DNA of 64,000 nucleotides from assembly GCA_031002005.1 (NCBI GenBank), contig CM061921.1, forward strand, positions 145,733,283 through 145,797,282. The letters run 5' to 3'. Below the pieces are notes generated by a model. That model was not told where the DNA came from and made no database searches. It was given only the letters and a program-made list of their open reading frames with translations. Position numbers and translations under genes: made by a program. Origin of the DNA: Vandiemenella viatica. Its lineage: Eukaryota > Arthropoda > Insecta > Orthoptera > Morabidae. Positions within the stretch are counted from its first letter, which is position 1. Each line of letters begins with the position of its first letter. Below are positions 21,681 through 33,250 of this stretch, piece after piece.

Positions 21681-21919
21681 ACCTAGCATGGTGGGTGGTT
21701 AACACTCTGGCCACACATTTGGGGGATGCAGGTTTGAATCCCCGTCCGGGCATCCAGATTTGGGTTTTCCATGGTTTCCCCAAATCACTCCAGGTGAATG
21801 GCGGGATGCTTCCTACAAAAGGCCATGGGCGAATTCCTACACGTTCCTTGTCCCCAGTCCCATCCCGCCTCTAATGACCTCGACATCGACAAGGTGTAAA
21901 GCCATAAGTAAAAAAAAAA
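21681..21919 (+). repeat. SINE-1, near full length
   Basis: It contains the A-box-like head GCATGGTGGGTGGTTAAC, B box GGTTTGAATCCC, the body and an A-rich tail. Flanks AAGCAGTTT and AAGCTGTTT look like a target duplication with one mismatch. It sits inside the degraded PLE-A. Confidence 0.9.
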
Positions 21920-23498
21920 AGCTGTTTTTGGAGAGAATGAGGTTAGCCAAGGATGTAAGAATGGATTTGCTGGGAAGGCTTTGTGGGGGGTCTTATATCT
22001 AGGAATTGTTCCAGGTTACTGAGGCCCTGCATGTGGGGGCTGTTTCTACAAAGGGAAGTGGCATCAATGGAGACAAGGATTCTGTGGAGGTAGAGGAGTG
22101 TGGAATCTGGACAAACATTCAAGGAATTTTTTGGTGTCTTTGACGAAGGAGAGGACGAAATTCATCCAGTGGGTGACCGATGTGCTTCAGCTATAGGTTG
22201 CCCTGTATTGTAAGCCGTGTAGATCTTAGGAAGAAGATACGGGGTACATGTATGAAGATTCTGAGATGTCGGGAGGGAAATGGATTGAAAATAGAGGCTT
22301 TGGAAGGAGTCCTGCGGGTCAAGGAAAGTTCTTATTTCCTAGCATTTGGTGATGGTGTGGTCATTTAGTGTGTGGTCAGTATATGTTAGTATCAGAAAAT
22401 TGCCTCAGAGCTTTAGTCTCATAGTCACTGTGGTCCATGACTACAGTGGTTGAGACTTTGTTGACAGGGAGGATGATGATGATATGGTTTCTGACTGTTA
22501 GTTCATGGCTTAAGGTTTTACAGCACTGAAGTTATTGGAATGCGGAATTGAGTTTAGGAAAAAGGGTGAGGACAGAGTTGAAGATAGGAACTTCTGGAAT
22601 AGATGGATGGGATGGTTTTGGTTGAGAGAGGGTGGATCCCGTTGAGATGGTTTGAATTGCTGTGGGCTGGGTTCAGTCTTGTTGTGCTAGTTTTCACTTT
22701 CCACTGTGGTAACAAAGTGATACCGGCAACATAGAGAGCAGCAGAATGTTAAGATAGTTCTGGATCAAAGCAGTGTGGTCGAACTTGGGAGTTGGAGAAA
22801 ATGTGAGTGCCTTGATGAGAACTGATAGTTGGGATTCTGATGGAAGTGGAGGAATGTTTAATCATGTACCGTTGAGGATTAACAGAGCAAGGGCTTTTGA
22901 GGCAGGTGGTAAAGGGCTTCGGTGGGGGAGATTGAGGAGGTGGACAAGGCATTGGGTCTTGGAAGTCAGAGGGTGGAATTTTTGTGTTGTGTGTGGGAGT
23001 GGAGTGTAGATAGGGGAGGAACAGACCTAGAGCTAAATAGCTTTTAACAAGTTGAAAGCCTGCACAGGTGCTTTTGTGCATCTGTCTGCATCCTAAAAAG
23101 ACTTGCTGAGCGTGATACATAAGCGTAGGGGATGAAAGGCAGAAGATTTTATGGAGGGGAAACAAGTTAGGTAAAATGTAATTTGGATTTTTGTGTATAA
23201 TGTTGGAGCACTAGCTGGGTCAGGATAATGAATTGTGTGAAACAGAAGACATGGAAAGCTGGGAGGCAACCAGAAACCAGTAGTTTTCTGGTCAATTTAT
23301 TTGGTGGAATATTCAGGGAGGGCTAAGAAGGAACAATACATGGGAATGTGGTCTGGTGAGACAAGAGACATGGATATGGTAGCAGGAGAGGTAAATTTCT
23401 GAATGTAACATTTTAGGGAAAACACAAAAAATTGAAAACGGTTTGTAGTAACACAAAAAGAGCAGTGTTTGAAGAATATTGAGAGGACACTAAAACGG

Positions 23499-23729
23499 AG
23501 CATGGTGGGTGAACAGTTAATGTTCTGGCCTCGCATTTGGGAGGACGCGGGTTTCGAATCCCTGTCCGGGCATCCAGATTTGGGTTTTCCATGGTTTCCC
23601 CAAATCACTCCAGGTGAATGGTGGGATGCTTCGTTCAAAAAGGCCATGGCTGAATTCCTTCCCGTTCCTTGTCCCCAGTCCCATCCTGCCTCTAATGACC
23701 TTAGCCGTCGACGAGGCATTAAAAAAAAT
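23499..23729 (+). repeat. SINE-1, near full length
   Basis: Head AGCATGGTGGGTGAACAG, B box GGGTTTCGAATCCC, body and A-rich tail. The flanks AGGACACTAAAACGG (23484-23498) and AGGATACTAAAGAGG (23730-23744) are a 15-bp target duplication with three mismatches. Confidence 0.9.
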
Positions 23730-23744
23730 AGGATACTAAAGAGG

Positions 23745-24460
23745 ACTGGAAAACTAACCACATAATGAGATGCTTGGTTGAAAGAGAGAAACGCAGCGTG
23801 TATAGAGTGATAATTGGGAAGGAAAGACAGAACATAAATTTGCAATGACAACAATAAGTGCAGACAAAAACTGTAGGAGTATTTGGGCTGGAAATGTTTA
23901 CAGGAAAAATGGACTATCGAGGTAGAAATACTGCGAGAATTTAAATTGACAAGGATTTCTAAAAGTCCAATATGTATAAGGTAATGATGAAAGAATACAA
24001 AAATAACAAGAAAGTGGATATGATTTGTAAGAATAAATGTGGGACGTTGTCTGATCATAATCAGACACCAGAAGTATAAATGAACTGAATGGTGGGGACC
24101 TCAGAAGAAAAAACCACCATGGAATCAGTTGATAAAACATTAAACAACTCGACCAAAAAAAAAAAGATGGAAACAAATATATACTTGGTTATCATTATCC
24201 TGGAGTAGAAATTTAAAATCATGAAAACTGTTTCAGGCACTCCCTAACTGCACTGTATTTTCCTTCTTTTGCTACATATTTAGAATGCCTTAATTTTTTC
24301 ACTTTATGTAAGGCTAAATTTCAGTTAAAAGTAGCCCATTTAACAGTGATTTTAGTTCATGTACTGTTGCTTTAATATGGAAAGTTTGTTGTTCCATTAT
24401 TGATCTGATGATTGATATTTGAATATACATGATGTATTATTTTTAATTTACATCCTGCAG
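23745..24460. other. Intron end, unassigned
   Basis: No recognised gene or element. The last bases give the polypyrimidine-type acceptor ACATCCTGCAG of the next SPS exon. Confidence 0.6.
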
Positions 24461-24673
24461 GAGCTGAGCTGATGGTAAGACATGGTGCTCATGGAGCTAC
24501 AGATGTTACTGGATTTGGTATATTGGGTCATGCCCGCAATTTGGCGAAGTATCAGCTGAATGAAGTTTCATTTACAATTCGTTCATTGCCTGTCATTGCT
24601 GGGATCCCACCAGTTGGAAGAGTGTTCAGAGCATCCCTCAATATAGCCACAGGCCTCGTTCCTGAAACTTCAG
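24461..24673 (+). CDS. Selenophosphate synthetase, internal exon
   Basis: Starts after TCCTGCAG and ends before GTTGGT; it enters in phase 1 from the exon at 5355-5545 and leaves in phase 1. It encodes GAELMVRHGAHGATDVTGFG, ILGHARNLAKYQLNEVSF, a variable stretch and a NIATGLVPETSG end. The ATD(V/I)TGFG.LGH..NLA motif belongs to the C-terminal AIRS-type domain of SPS, which packs on the ATP-binding half in the dimer. The first residues (GAELMVRHGAH) differ from the AAGLMHTFNAH form usual in SPS1, which is why an SPS2-like identity is considered. No frameshift or stop is present; selection appears intact over this exon. Confidence 0.95.
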
Positions 24674-26083
24674 GTTGGTCTTGCTTTGATCTTTTTACAC
24701 ACAGAGGGAAAAGGAGTAAATGGGTTGACAATATTTATGGCATAATTACTTTCTGCTAATTATGTTTGTCTGTGGAAAGATTCAGCTTATCAGTTGTCAC
24801 TTAAAGATTCTCCGAGATTTAAAACATGGGGATGGAGCATTGAACCATACATTGGTTTAACAAGATACTTTTTGACAGTTCCATACAAATATTTTTCATA
24901 ATTTTTACAAATTCTGTTAAAGCTGTGACAGCTTTTCCTCACATTTACCTTAAACAGATTAAGGAATCAATTATTTTAAATTGTTTGCATACTTCACTAT
25001 TATAGTGCTTAATCCCAGCTACACCAGTGGATGTTGCATTAGTTATCAGGGCCTACACATTTAAGCATATATATGTACTTTTTTTTATTGATTAGTATCA
25101 CAATTACATTCACATATGGAGAAGTTGTGCGTGCTACTGTTTCCAGTTACTCTGTTTCTGTTGTTCTTCTTGTTGGTTTGTTTCATGAACATGGGTAACA
25201 ATGTGTAGCAAATGGTTTTACTTTTAATCTGCATGTAAAACTAATTATTTTCTTGGGCAACAGAAGATTATGGGCAAGTTGTGGGAGATACTTAATGCAT
25301 CTAAAATGCCGTGTCATTTTTATTCTACTCACGGAATATGAAGTGCCACAAATGACTGTTCCCCTATTCCTTCACATACTACTTCTCTCATGAACCAGTT
25401 ATTTTCATATTAGAATGCTGCAACAACCAGAACCACACAACACAGTTCTGGTTGTCTCAGCTGAGGATAACAGCAGAGCATGCTATCAACATCTTGTCTT
25501 TCATCATCATCACCCTTTAGTGAACCCATGAAGATTACACTTCATTGTTGCCAATAACCAATAAAGTAACTCTTACAATGGAGTCGGAGTTTTACTTTTG
25601 CCCAGAAATGTTTGGTATATCAAGAACAGTTACACTATATGCACTGATATATTTTACAAACTATATGTTTGCTTCTGTCATTTAATTACATATTTTGGCC
25701 ATAACATTTTAACAGCTTACTTTGAATTGAGTGACGACATGTCAGGAATGTCCATTTGCATTAACATAAGACTATTACATCCACAGAGCTGCATTGTTAT
25801 ATTATAAACATTTGAAGTTGCTTTGTATTCCATTTTCCTGTTCTTTGTCACTGGACATTATCATGGATTAGTGTGAATGATTGAATTTCTAACTGCCAAA
25901 AAAAGTTAACCTTGCTGATATTCATAATGATCTGAAAGTTGCTTATCATAATTAACCTAGTGGGCTAAAGCGCTGTTAATATTTGGACTCATGAATTAGC
26001 TGCTTGTAAAGCAAATGTTTATGATGAACCTCACAGTTGTCCACCAGTTCCTATAGATATAGGTATATAGCTGACTAAAATTA
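24674..26083. other. Unassigned intronic DNA
   Basis: AT-rich, no recognised gene or element in 1.4 kb. One short chance ORF at 25598-25807. Confidence 0.5.
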
Positions 26084-27407
26084 CACTACTGTTTGTGAAA
26101 TTGCAACACCAAGAAGCAAACCTCTGATTATAATGAATTTTGTTTCACAGTTTAGGTACATGACAAGACAATTGATTAGAATTAAGAAACTATAAACTCA
26201 CTTTAGTCGTGAGAATTCGGTATGCTGCAGTCGGAGTGCCTAGATATAATGCTGGAAAACACACTGCCATGGAGTTTGTAGGTGAGACCACAAAGCATCA
26301 AAAGTTATTGCGGGAGGACCGGAATGAAAAAGTTGCCATCTGACAGTATCTCGGACATGTTCAATGGGCAACATGTTAGGCGACCATGACCAGGAAAGCA
26401 GTGGTACCTGCCTTTCATCAAAGAAGGCTTGTACATTCCATACCGCATGTCACTGGGCATTGTCCTGCTGAAATATGGCACGTAGAGCTGTCTGCAAGAG
26501 GGACAGTGCCTCAGACTTCGAAAACTCCCTTATGTAGCGGTTAATGTTCAGATTTCCTCAGTATGTAGGGATTGCATGTTATATACAATGGCGTCTCAAG
26601 CCATCACACTTAGCATTTGTCTGCTATGCTTCTCAGTTGCATTCACCATGGTATTTTCTAAAGTTTATTTGACTGTCACTGTAAGACAAATTAAAGTGGG
26701 ATTCGTCCAGAAATGCTACATTTTGCCACTCGGCATACTAGTGACTGTGTTCACATTTTCTTTGCAGTCTGACCTGTTGGTGGTTTCTGGTCAATGAAAG
26801 CTGATGCAATGGCTTGTGTGCTACCAGTCGAGCCCTTGGCAAATGGCATCAAAACATCGACATACATGTCCACACCTGTTGCATCCATCATTGAGCCAAT
26901 ATTGTGGACAAACCTTGTCTGTCGGTTACAGCCATGTGGACAAGATGTTGGTAATTCTGCACTGTGCTCACATCATGTGATCCAGTATCCACTCATTGCT
27001 GTGTATGATCCTCTTTTGTTCACTGGATCCATTCACGCATTACTATTGTAGCTGTGTGCACTTTACAAGCCGCAGTGTCTTGTTATAACTAAACTGTTTC
27101 CCCAGTTCCAATCATTCTGCCACATTCAAGCTTGCTCACATGCTGATATTGCACCCTTTGACATGAACGAGGCATATTGGCTTATTTATTCACATTTCCA
27201 CTTGGTTTGATGGTTCTGCACCAACTGAGCGTGACATGATGTTGACCTGTCTGGTCATAAAAAAAGAGGGTGCTGCTGGGTCTTTGTGCATGCCATCTCT
27301 CTGCGATCTTAGTCACTTCTTATGGTTTCACTGTTCTGTATATCCTACAATTTTGGAGTGATTCAGACCATTCCTTCTTGGTGTTGCAATTTTCACAAAC
27401 AATAGTG
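26084..27407 (-). mobile_element. Tc1-like transposon, full length, decayed
   Basis: Terminal inverted repeats CACTACTGTTTGTGAAA and, at the other end, CACTATTGTTTGTGAAA, flanked by TA (26082-26083; 27408-27409). The 1,324-bp body encodes on the minus strand a broken DDE transposase: DESHFNLSYSDS near 26680-26730, IFQQDNAQ near 26470-26490, and VPLLSWSWSPNMLPIEHV near 26370-26410 (degraded PARSPDLSPIEH motif with the last Glu). Stops and frameshifts make it inactive, but the ends and length are typical of Tc1. Confidence 0.9.
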
Positions 27408-27439
27408 TAGAAGTAGCCAACAAATAAGTTATGTTTCAA

Positions 27440-28940
27440 AATACACTGAGCACAGTGAAAATCAACTCCTAGAATTCCTCCATTCCCTTAACAAAAGCCA
27501 TTCCATTAATTTCACCCGGACCTACTCCCGTACAAACATGTTTCTCGATGTGGACATCACGCTCAGGCAGGGTGCCCTTCACACCTCTGTCCACATCAAA
27601 TCAACTAATCTACAGCAGTATCTACATTTCGACTGCTGCCACCCATTCCACACCAAACGTTCCCTTCCCTACAGCCTTGCTATCCACGGCAAACATATCT
27701 GTTCTCATTCTGAATCCCACTCTCAGTACTCCCAGAACCGATCTCAAGCCCTTATTTCCCGCTCCTACCCAGCAGACCTTGTACATAAATAAATCACATG
27801 TGCAAATCACCGACCCTCCACGTAACCACTCCCACCCGGCACCCCTAGAATTCAACCATAGCCCTGTCTTTGTCACCCAGTTCTCTCCTGGCCTTGAATC
27901 CATCAATCAAATCCTACAACAGGGGCATGACTTCATTCGCTCCTTTCCAGAAGTGCACACACTCTAGCCAAAAATTCTGCCAACTGTCCCCTGTACTTGT
28001 TTCAGCAGACCACCTAACCTCAAAAATATCTTGGTCCACAAATACCCTCCATCCGACTCTCCTAAAACATCTGATGGATCTATTCTGTGCAATAGACCTC
28101 GCTGCATAACCAGCAATATGCATCCTCCCTCTACTACATATTGCAACCCTGTCACAGGGGAAACCTTCCCCATCACTGGACATGCCACCTGCTCCCCAAC
28201 CCACATCATATACCAGCTAACTTGCCACCATTGCATAAGTTCCTGTATAGGCCAGACTACACAACAACTTTCAACCAGAATGAATGGCCACAAACAAACA
28301 GTCCACACCCACAATTTATATCTGCCAATACCTGAACGTGCCAACAACCACAATTCCAACAACTTCAATGAATGTTTCACTTTGAGAGCAATCAGAGTTT
28401 TCCCCGATACCACCGCCGCCTCAGAACTTCGGAGATGGGAACGTGCATTCCAAAATATCCTAGTTACCAGACGCCCATCCATCCTCAACCACCGATAAAA
28501 TTCCTTTCTATGACGAATCACTCATTATCATCAGTATTAGCATTATTGCCATTTAACTAACTACATTTTTTTTTCAAAATTTATATATCTATATTGATTT
28601 GTTTTTGTCTCTACATTCTGTACCCTATTGGTATGTTACTATCTCTATCAGCTTCTGCGATATACATATTTATATATAACATCTTAGTCCCATTGCCATA
28701 TTGATAATCCACTCAGTCATGTAGGGATCTTCGGTGTGTACACATCTCCCGAACCAAATGACTCATTCTCTTTAACATGAAGAAGGTTTAAGACCAAAAT
28801 ATTGTGTATATTTTTTTGTTTTGTGTTCGTGAAATATGTTCTTCTCCCGTCGCTGCCTTCAACTTTGGTGAGTGATGAGTCATTTCCCCTTCCTTATAAT
28901 TTATATTGCCTAAAGCCGTTTCCTTTTTCCTTTGTTTAAA
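27440..28940 (+). mobile_element. Penelope-like element PLE-A, best-preserved 3' half
   Basis: It begins inside the RT domain (NQLLEFLHSLNKSHSINF), then FLDVDITLRQGALHTSVHIK (27541-27600), a His-rich HFDCCHPFHTKRSLP stretch, the linker (QFSPGLESINQILQQGHDF), and an intact GIY-YIG nuclease in the 155-codon frame 28031-28498: THIIYQLTCHHCISSCIGQT (28201-28260), STRMNGH, NNHNSNNFNECFT and a C-terminal RRWERAFQNILVTRR. The TAA is at 28496. The 3' UTR runs to about 28940 with the PLE-A pLTR-like sequence and an ATGAAGAAGGTTTAAGACC block. The linker has frameshifts relative to the nuclease. Confidence 0.88.
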
Positions 28941-30411
28941 AAACTTATTGTTTGTCAAAAGGTGAGTTGGTTTCAAAAAATGCATTTTGAAACTGTGAAC
29001 AATATTTCAGTGGAAAGCGTTCTTTGTAAGAAGAACACAATGTGTTAGAACATTGTGTTTAATGTGTACCAGTCGAGGAAAACTGGTAACAGATTTCAAG
29101 GTAATAGTATGTAATTGGGAGAGTAAAGGTAAACTTAATCTACAATTAAAAAATAAGATAAAGAAAAGAAAGATGTGAAGTCTAGAAGGGAATATACCCA
29201 AAATAAATTTTGAAAAATCTGCTATATTTAACCATCTAGTAATAAAATTTTCTACTATGCAAAGAAGTTGTTCCTATTTGAGAAGACAGTGGGTAAAGAG
29301 AAAATTGGTGAGATATTTATTAGGGGTGCAATTGAAGAGGGGAGGGCAGAACAGGATTGTCTCATGAGGAATCCATAATATGTTCTGGCAGACTGGCTCT
29401 CTCCACCTGAGCTCAGAAGATTTGCTAAGAAATTGAGACAGCACAGACATTGGAGTTATAATTAAAACTATTATTACTCTGTGGTGACATGCACAGTGAA
29501 AAGATAATCATGGTTTTGGGTGCATATAATTTATCTGTTACTTTGACCCTGATGAATAGCCGACTGAAATATTTAAGAACAACTACGGATGAAGCTATTG
29601 CTTACCATAGATGATTGCAGGATGGAACAAATAAACAAGCATTAAATTTTTTGCTGTGAACCTTTCATCTGTGTTGAGTTTAAGGAAACTCTGAGTTCAA
29701 GTTGATTCCATACTGGCTACTGGAGAATGTGATAAGCATTTTTACCATTGACAAAGCTTTTCACCAACTGTATCTCAAATGTGCAGTTCCAATTTAGCAA
29801 CGCAGATAGTGTCCATTATATGAATATGATATGGATATGCTTTTTCAAGCTGCGAAAATCTCCATTCATGCCATTTATCACATTCATTAGAATTGAACAA
29901 AAATCTCGTTCTAGATGTTGCTCACAAATATTTTTACAGAAGTGCACAAACAGGTCTGCCAGCTACCTCATTTTTACAGTGTTAAGCACTCATGGACTAG
30001 ATGGTTTTCATATGTTAACAAAACTGGAATTTCTGTAGATGCTTCATCTGGCATTAACTTGATTTAAAGGTTGTTTCATGTTTTGGAATCATACCAGAAA
30101 AAGTTGTGATTGGAATTCCACATTGAGCTGTAGATAACACTTTTATTTCTTAGGAAGTTTAGTGGAACATGGTAAACTTGAGACAGGCACACTCTGTTAA
30201 TTGTGAAACCGTGTGGAATTAAAAAAAAAGAGAAATCTGAAGGCCATTTTCTATTAGCAGACTTAAGGGGACAGTAATGCCATCACAAGTTGGCTATATG
30301 CTTACTGTCATTGTAACTTGGTCTTTGCACCATCATATTTCTGTAATTATGATCTTAATTTATGTGTCACTAGAAAATACCATTCCTAATCTTTGTTTCT
30401 TTAATTCACAG
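28941..30411. other. Unassigned intronic DNA
   Basis: Nothing recognised in about 1.5 kb. The open stretch 29748-30038 (96 codons) shows no family motif. Ends with the SPS acceptor TTCTTTAATTCACAG. Confidence 0.45.
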
Positions 30412-30569
30412 GAGGGTTGCTGGTGTGTTTGGAGCCAAACAGAGCGCAGCGTTTCATTTCAGAATTTGCAGCTCGTGAAGGTTATGAGCCTTGGGTTATT
30501 GGAGAGGTCCATGCAGGCCCTCGTACTGCTGAATTATCACCGGATGTTTCATTCATTGAAGTTAATTAA
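30412..30569 (+). CDS. Selenophosphate synthetase, last coding exon
   Basis: Acceptor TTCACAG at 30405-30411; the split Gly codon with the previous exon gives ETSGGLLVCLEPN, the conserved ETSGGLL(I/V)CLP motif of SPS. It continues AAREGYEPWVIGEV and ends SPDVSFIEVN then TAA at 30567-30569. These correspond to the (A/S)W(I/V)IG.V and (R/K).IEV ends of animal SPS. The protein stops right after IEVN, slightly shorter than vertebrate SPS1 tails, a usual insect length. In SPS2 of many animals a SECIS element follows in the 3' UTR; I could not see a convincing one by eye. Confidence 0.95.
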
Positions 30570-32523
30570 AAAAACTGAATTCTGTTGAAATACCAAATTT
30601 ACATTGGAAAGAAAAAAAAATAATGGGGAAACAAACCATATATTTGATGTTATTTGTCATGCTCTGTCTCCCATATATTATGTGTTCATCACTTAAGAAG
30701 CTTCTTATATGAGTGTATGCATTTGTAACTCGTGTCAAAATTATTAAGGTTAACTCAAGAAAATGAATGTTACTGATATTTAAAATTCACAATGAAAATG
30801 CTATGTGTTTGATGTTAAATATTATCTATTTTATAATAATGTAAATATATGGAATTTCAATAGGTTATGTGCCATTGTTAAACACAACAGTACTTTTCTT
30901 TCACGTTTATACTGGTTAGTGCAGAGAGAAAGAGGGAGAGAGATTTTGCTTTTAATATTGAGATAACAGTAATTACCATGCAAAATACATCTAGTGTAAC
31001 AGTGCCTCAGATGTCCTCTCAAATTTAAGAAAAGTCGTAGGGTAAAGTTCAAATTTTGAAATAATAATTTGATATAAACAAATTTAGCCGTATATATGCA
31101 TATACAAGCAAACATTATTCAGAATGCAATGATTTGAAGATTTCTAGACAGTAATCATATACTGTTTCTAGAATACATAAACATAGAATGCTAATTCCTG
31201 GATAGAGAATATATATGACCAAAGTTATGACACTGAGAGTTGTATTACATGTGATATTTAATGTAAATTATTGATTTGCCATTAGGTGACAAAATTACAA
31301 GTGTCTTGGTAGCTCAGTGATAGGATTTGAATTTTTACACACCCTAAATGTGATAGTACTTTTGGATCACTCAGTGCTCTAGATTTTACACTGTAACACT
31401 AAACTATAGGTCCCATTGGGAGAAATAAAAATTAAAGTGGCCATGCAATTGGCTTTATTGTGCCTCGTTTGGGAAAATCAAATCAGCATTCAGATTTAGG
31501 GCTGAGTTCTGAGTTTTAACAAAATCACCTGTGCTCTGTTATGTGGAAAATAGGATTTTTTGTCGGGGGGGGGGGGGGGTGAGATTACATATATTTTCTT
31601 TTCTAGTGTTGTTAATTGAAACTATATTTTGATGGTAAGGGTATAAATATGATAGTAGTTCAGAATTTATATTTAAAGTGCTGTTTACAGTGGCAAAATG
31701 GCGACCAAAGAAAAAGTTCTCATTTTTACTGAGACAATAGTTACCCAGAGTACAAGGTAAAGTTTATTCTATATTTGCTATTTGCTTCGACTTAGAATAT
31801 TTTTGTTGTGATATTGATTCAAGTCTTGTATACGTTTCTGTCTTTCTCTTTGTGAGGAACTATTCCCTCTACAAAAGTATCACATCTGTTTTGGATTTTC
31901 TTGGCTGAAGATCAAATAATTATCATTTTCTTGACACAGCAGATGCAACTTCATCAATAAATGAGGAATGTTACTCCAAATTATAGACTTAAAACCTCTG
32001 GCTTATGTACTTCATATGATTTTAAAGCTTCTTCAGACCAACATGGGAATGATACACATTTAATATACAATAAAATAAGTCATTTTTGCTGTGCTATTTG
32101 ATTTACCTCCAGAATTGTGGAGTGTAATAATAATAAAAATTATAAATTAAAAGTGATCTATGAGTAATTTCTACTATAATTTAGCTTTCTGTCATTTCTT
32201 TTGACCTATAATAAACTGTTTTGCACATAAAATATTTTTATTTTGTATATACTTTTGCAGAGGTGTTTGCATATTGACTCCTCTCATTGATAGGGGGCAG
32301 CGTAACATTCAAGTGTCGGCCTTTAGTCTGTTGCTGTAGTTATATGAAAATGGTATAAAGTTAACCCCAGTGCCCTCCATTTTGAAAACTATTATCCCAA
32401 GATGATAACTAATACTTCTAAATCCAATTTTATTGTGTTTGTTGAGGTAATATCTTTGTTTCTACATATTTCATTGTGCAAAGTTTGCAGTCACTTATTT
32501 TCCGTTAACATTACTACCACATG

Positions 32524-32557
<34 letters not shown>

Positions 32558-33250
32558 AGCCAATGCATTGTATCAAATTTTAATAAAATCTAATATTTAA
32601 GATTGTTTCCAACAGAACTTTCAAGACTATAGATTCAACTTGGTTAAATTGCCTGAGCAAAAATCTTGTAGTTCAGAAATTAGGCATGGCCATATTTTAA
32701 AATGCAATTATTGATATCTGTATCCCGAAATTCCAGCTGAAATTTAATGTTACACTACTGGTGTGTACTATTTTGTTTTTAATCAACTTGAGTCAGATAT
32801 ACAATACGTTACATCGAAGGACAACTGTCTAACTGTAAAATTATTTTTCGTGGGAGGAAGACTCGTCAAACTTGGCTGTGATCAAACCCTTGTACTGCTG
32901 GAGGTGACATTTCACTGTTGGACTTTGGTAGTTTCATTCTAAAAAATATTATACAGCAATCATTTTAAAGGTTCTTGCTGTGAAACTAAGGCCTCAGAAC
33001 TGTACCTATGGTGAATCCCCAAGTTGGTCTGAATGTTGCTCTAGGTTGCAGAGTTAAATTGTTTTATTGCTGTTGATTTTGAATTAAACTTTATTTCCAT
33101 AGAAGTTTGCATAATAAACTTGCATATAGTACATTGTATCGGTGTAATTATACTATGTACCATATTCTTCTGCTCTGATTGTTATAAATGTTGGAATGTG
33201 TGTGCAATAAAGTGTAGTGTTGATACATTTTGCTGATGTTTATGGGAGAT
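30570..33250 (+). other. Probable SPS 3' UTR and downstream DNA
   Basis: AT-rich, without ORFs of interest. Contains a G15-16 run (31565-31580) and a T29-30 run (32524-32553). Several AATAAA hexamers occur (31425, 33206); the transcript end is unknown. No SECIS with a clear ATGA..AA..TGAT stem was recognised. Confidence 0.4.
33206..33211 (+). terminator. Candidate poly(A) signal AATAAA
   Basis: AATAAA followed within 10-30 bases by GT-rich sequence (GTGTAGTGTTGAT, TTTGCTGATGTTT). It would give a 3' UTR of about 2.7 kb. An earlier AATAAA at 31425 has a poorer GT-rich context. Confidence 0.3.

Larger units (their letters stand above)
20225..23230 (-). mobile_element. PLE-A, long degraded copy with N-terminal region
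   Basis: Reading on the minus strand gives, from right to left: an N-terminal segment (22749-23165, with LMYHAQQVFLGC and a Pro-rich stretch), RT motifs around 21500-22050 (for example a FHGYPHHSILCQ stretch), the linker (LPTVPHIFQQ; SILCNRPCSK-like) near 20850-21110 and traces of the nuclease near 20280-20480. Stops and frameshifts abound. A hAT MITE (20492-20787) and a SINE-1 (21681-21919) were inserted later. It is the only PLE-A copy here that keeps sequence upstream of the RT. Confidence 0.75.

Noticed and set aside
23499..23729. B-box GGTTCGAATCC motifs read as true tRNA genes
   Set aside because: The cloverleaf is not complete, and copies are SINE-1 with a shared body and A-rich tail.
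29748..30038. 96-codon open frame in the last SPS intron as an extra exon
   Set aside because: SPS reading phase is already continuous from 24673 to 30412 without it, and it shows no SPS similarity.
30760..30820. A possible SECIS element in the SPS 3' UTR (ATGA...AA...TGAT)
   Set aside because: The order ATGA, AA, TGAT can be found, but the stems between them do not pair well; a SECIS predictor is needed.
32524..32553. The T-rich run as a functional terminator
   Set aside because: A simple homopolymer; it may be the reverse-strand A tail of an unseen retroposed copy, but no body was found next to it.
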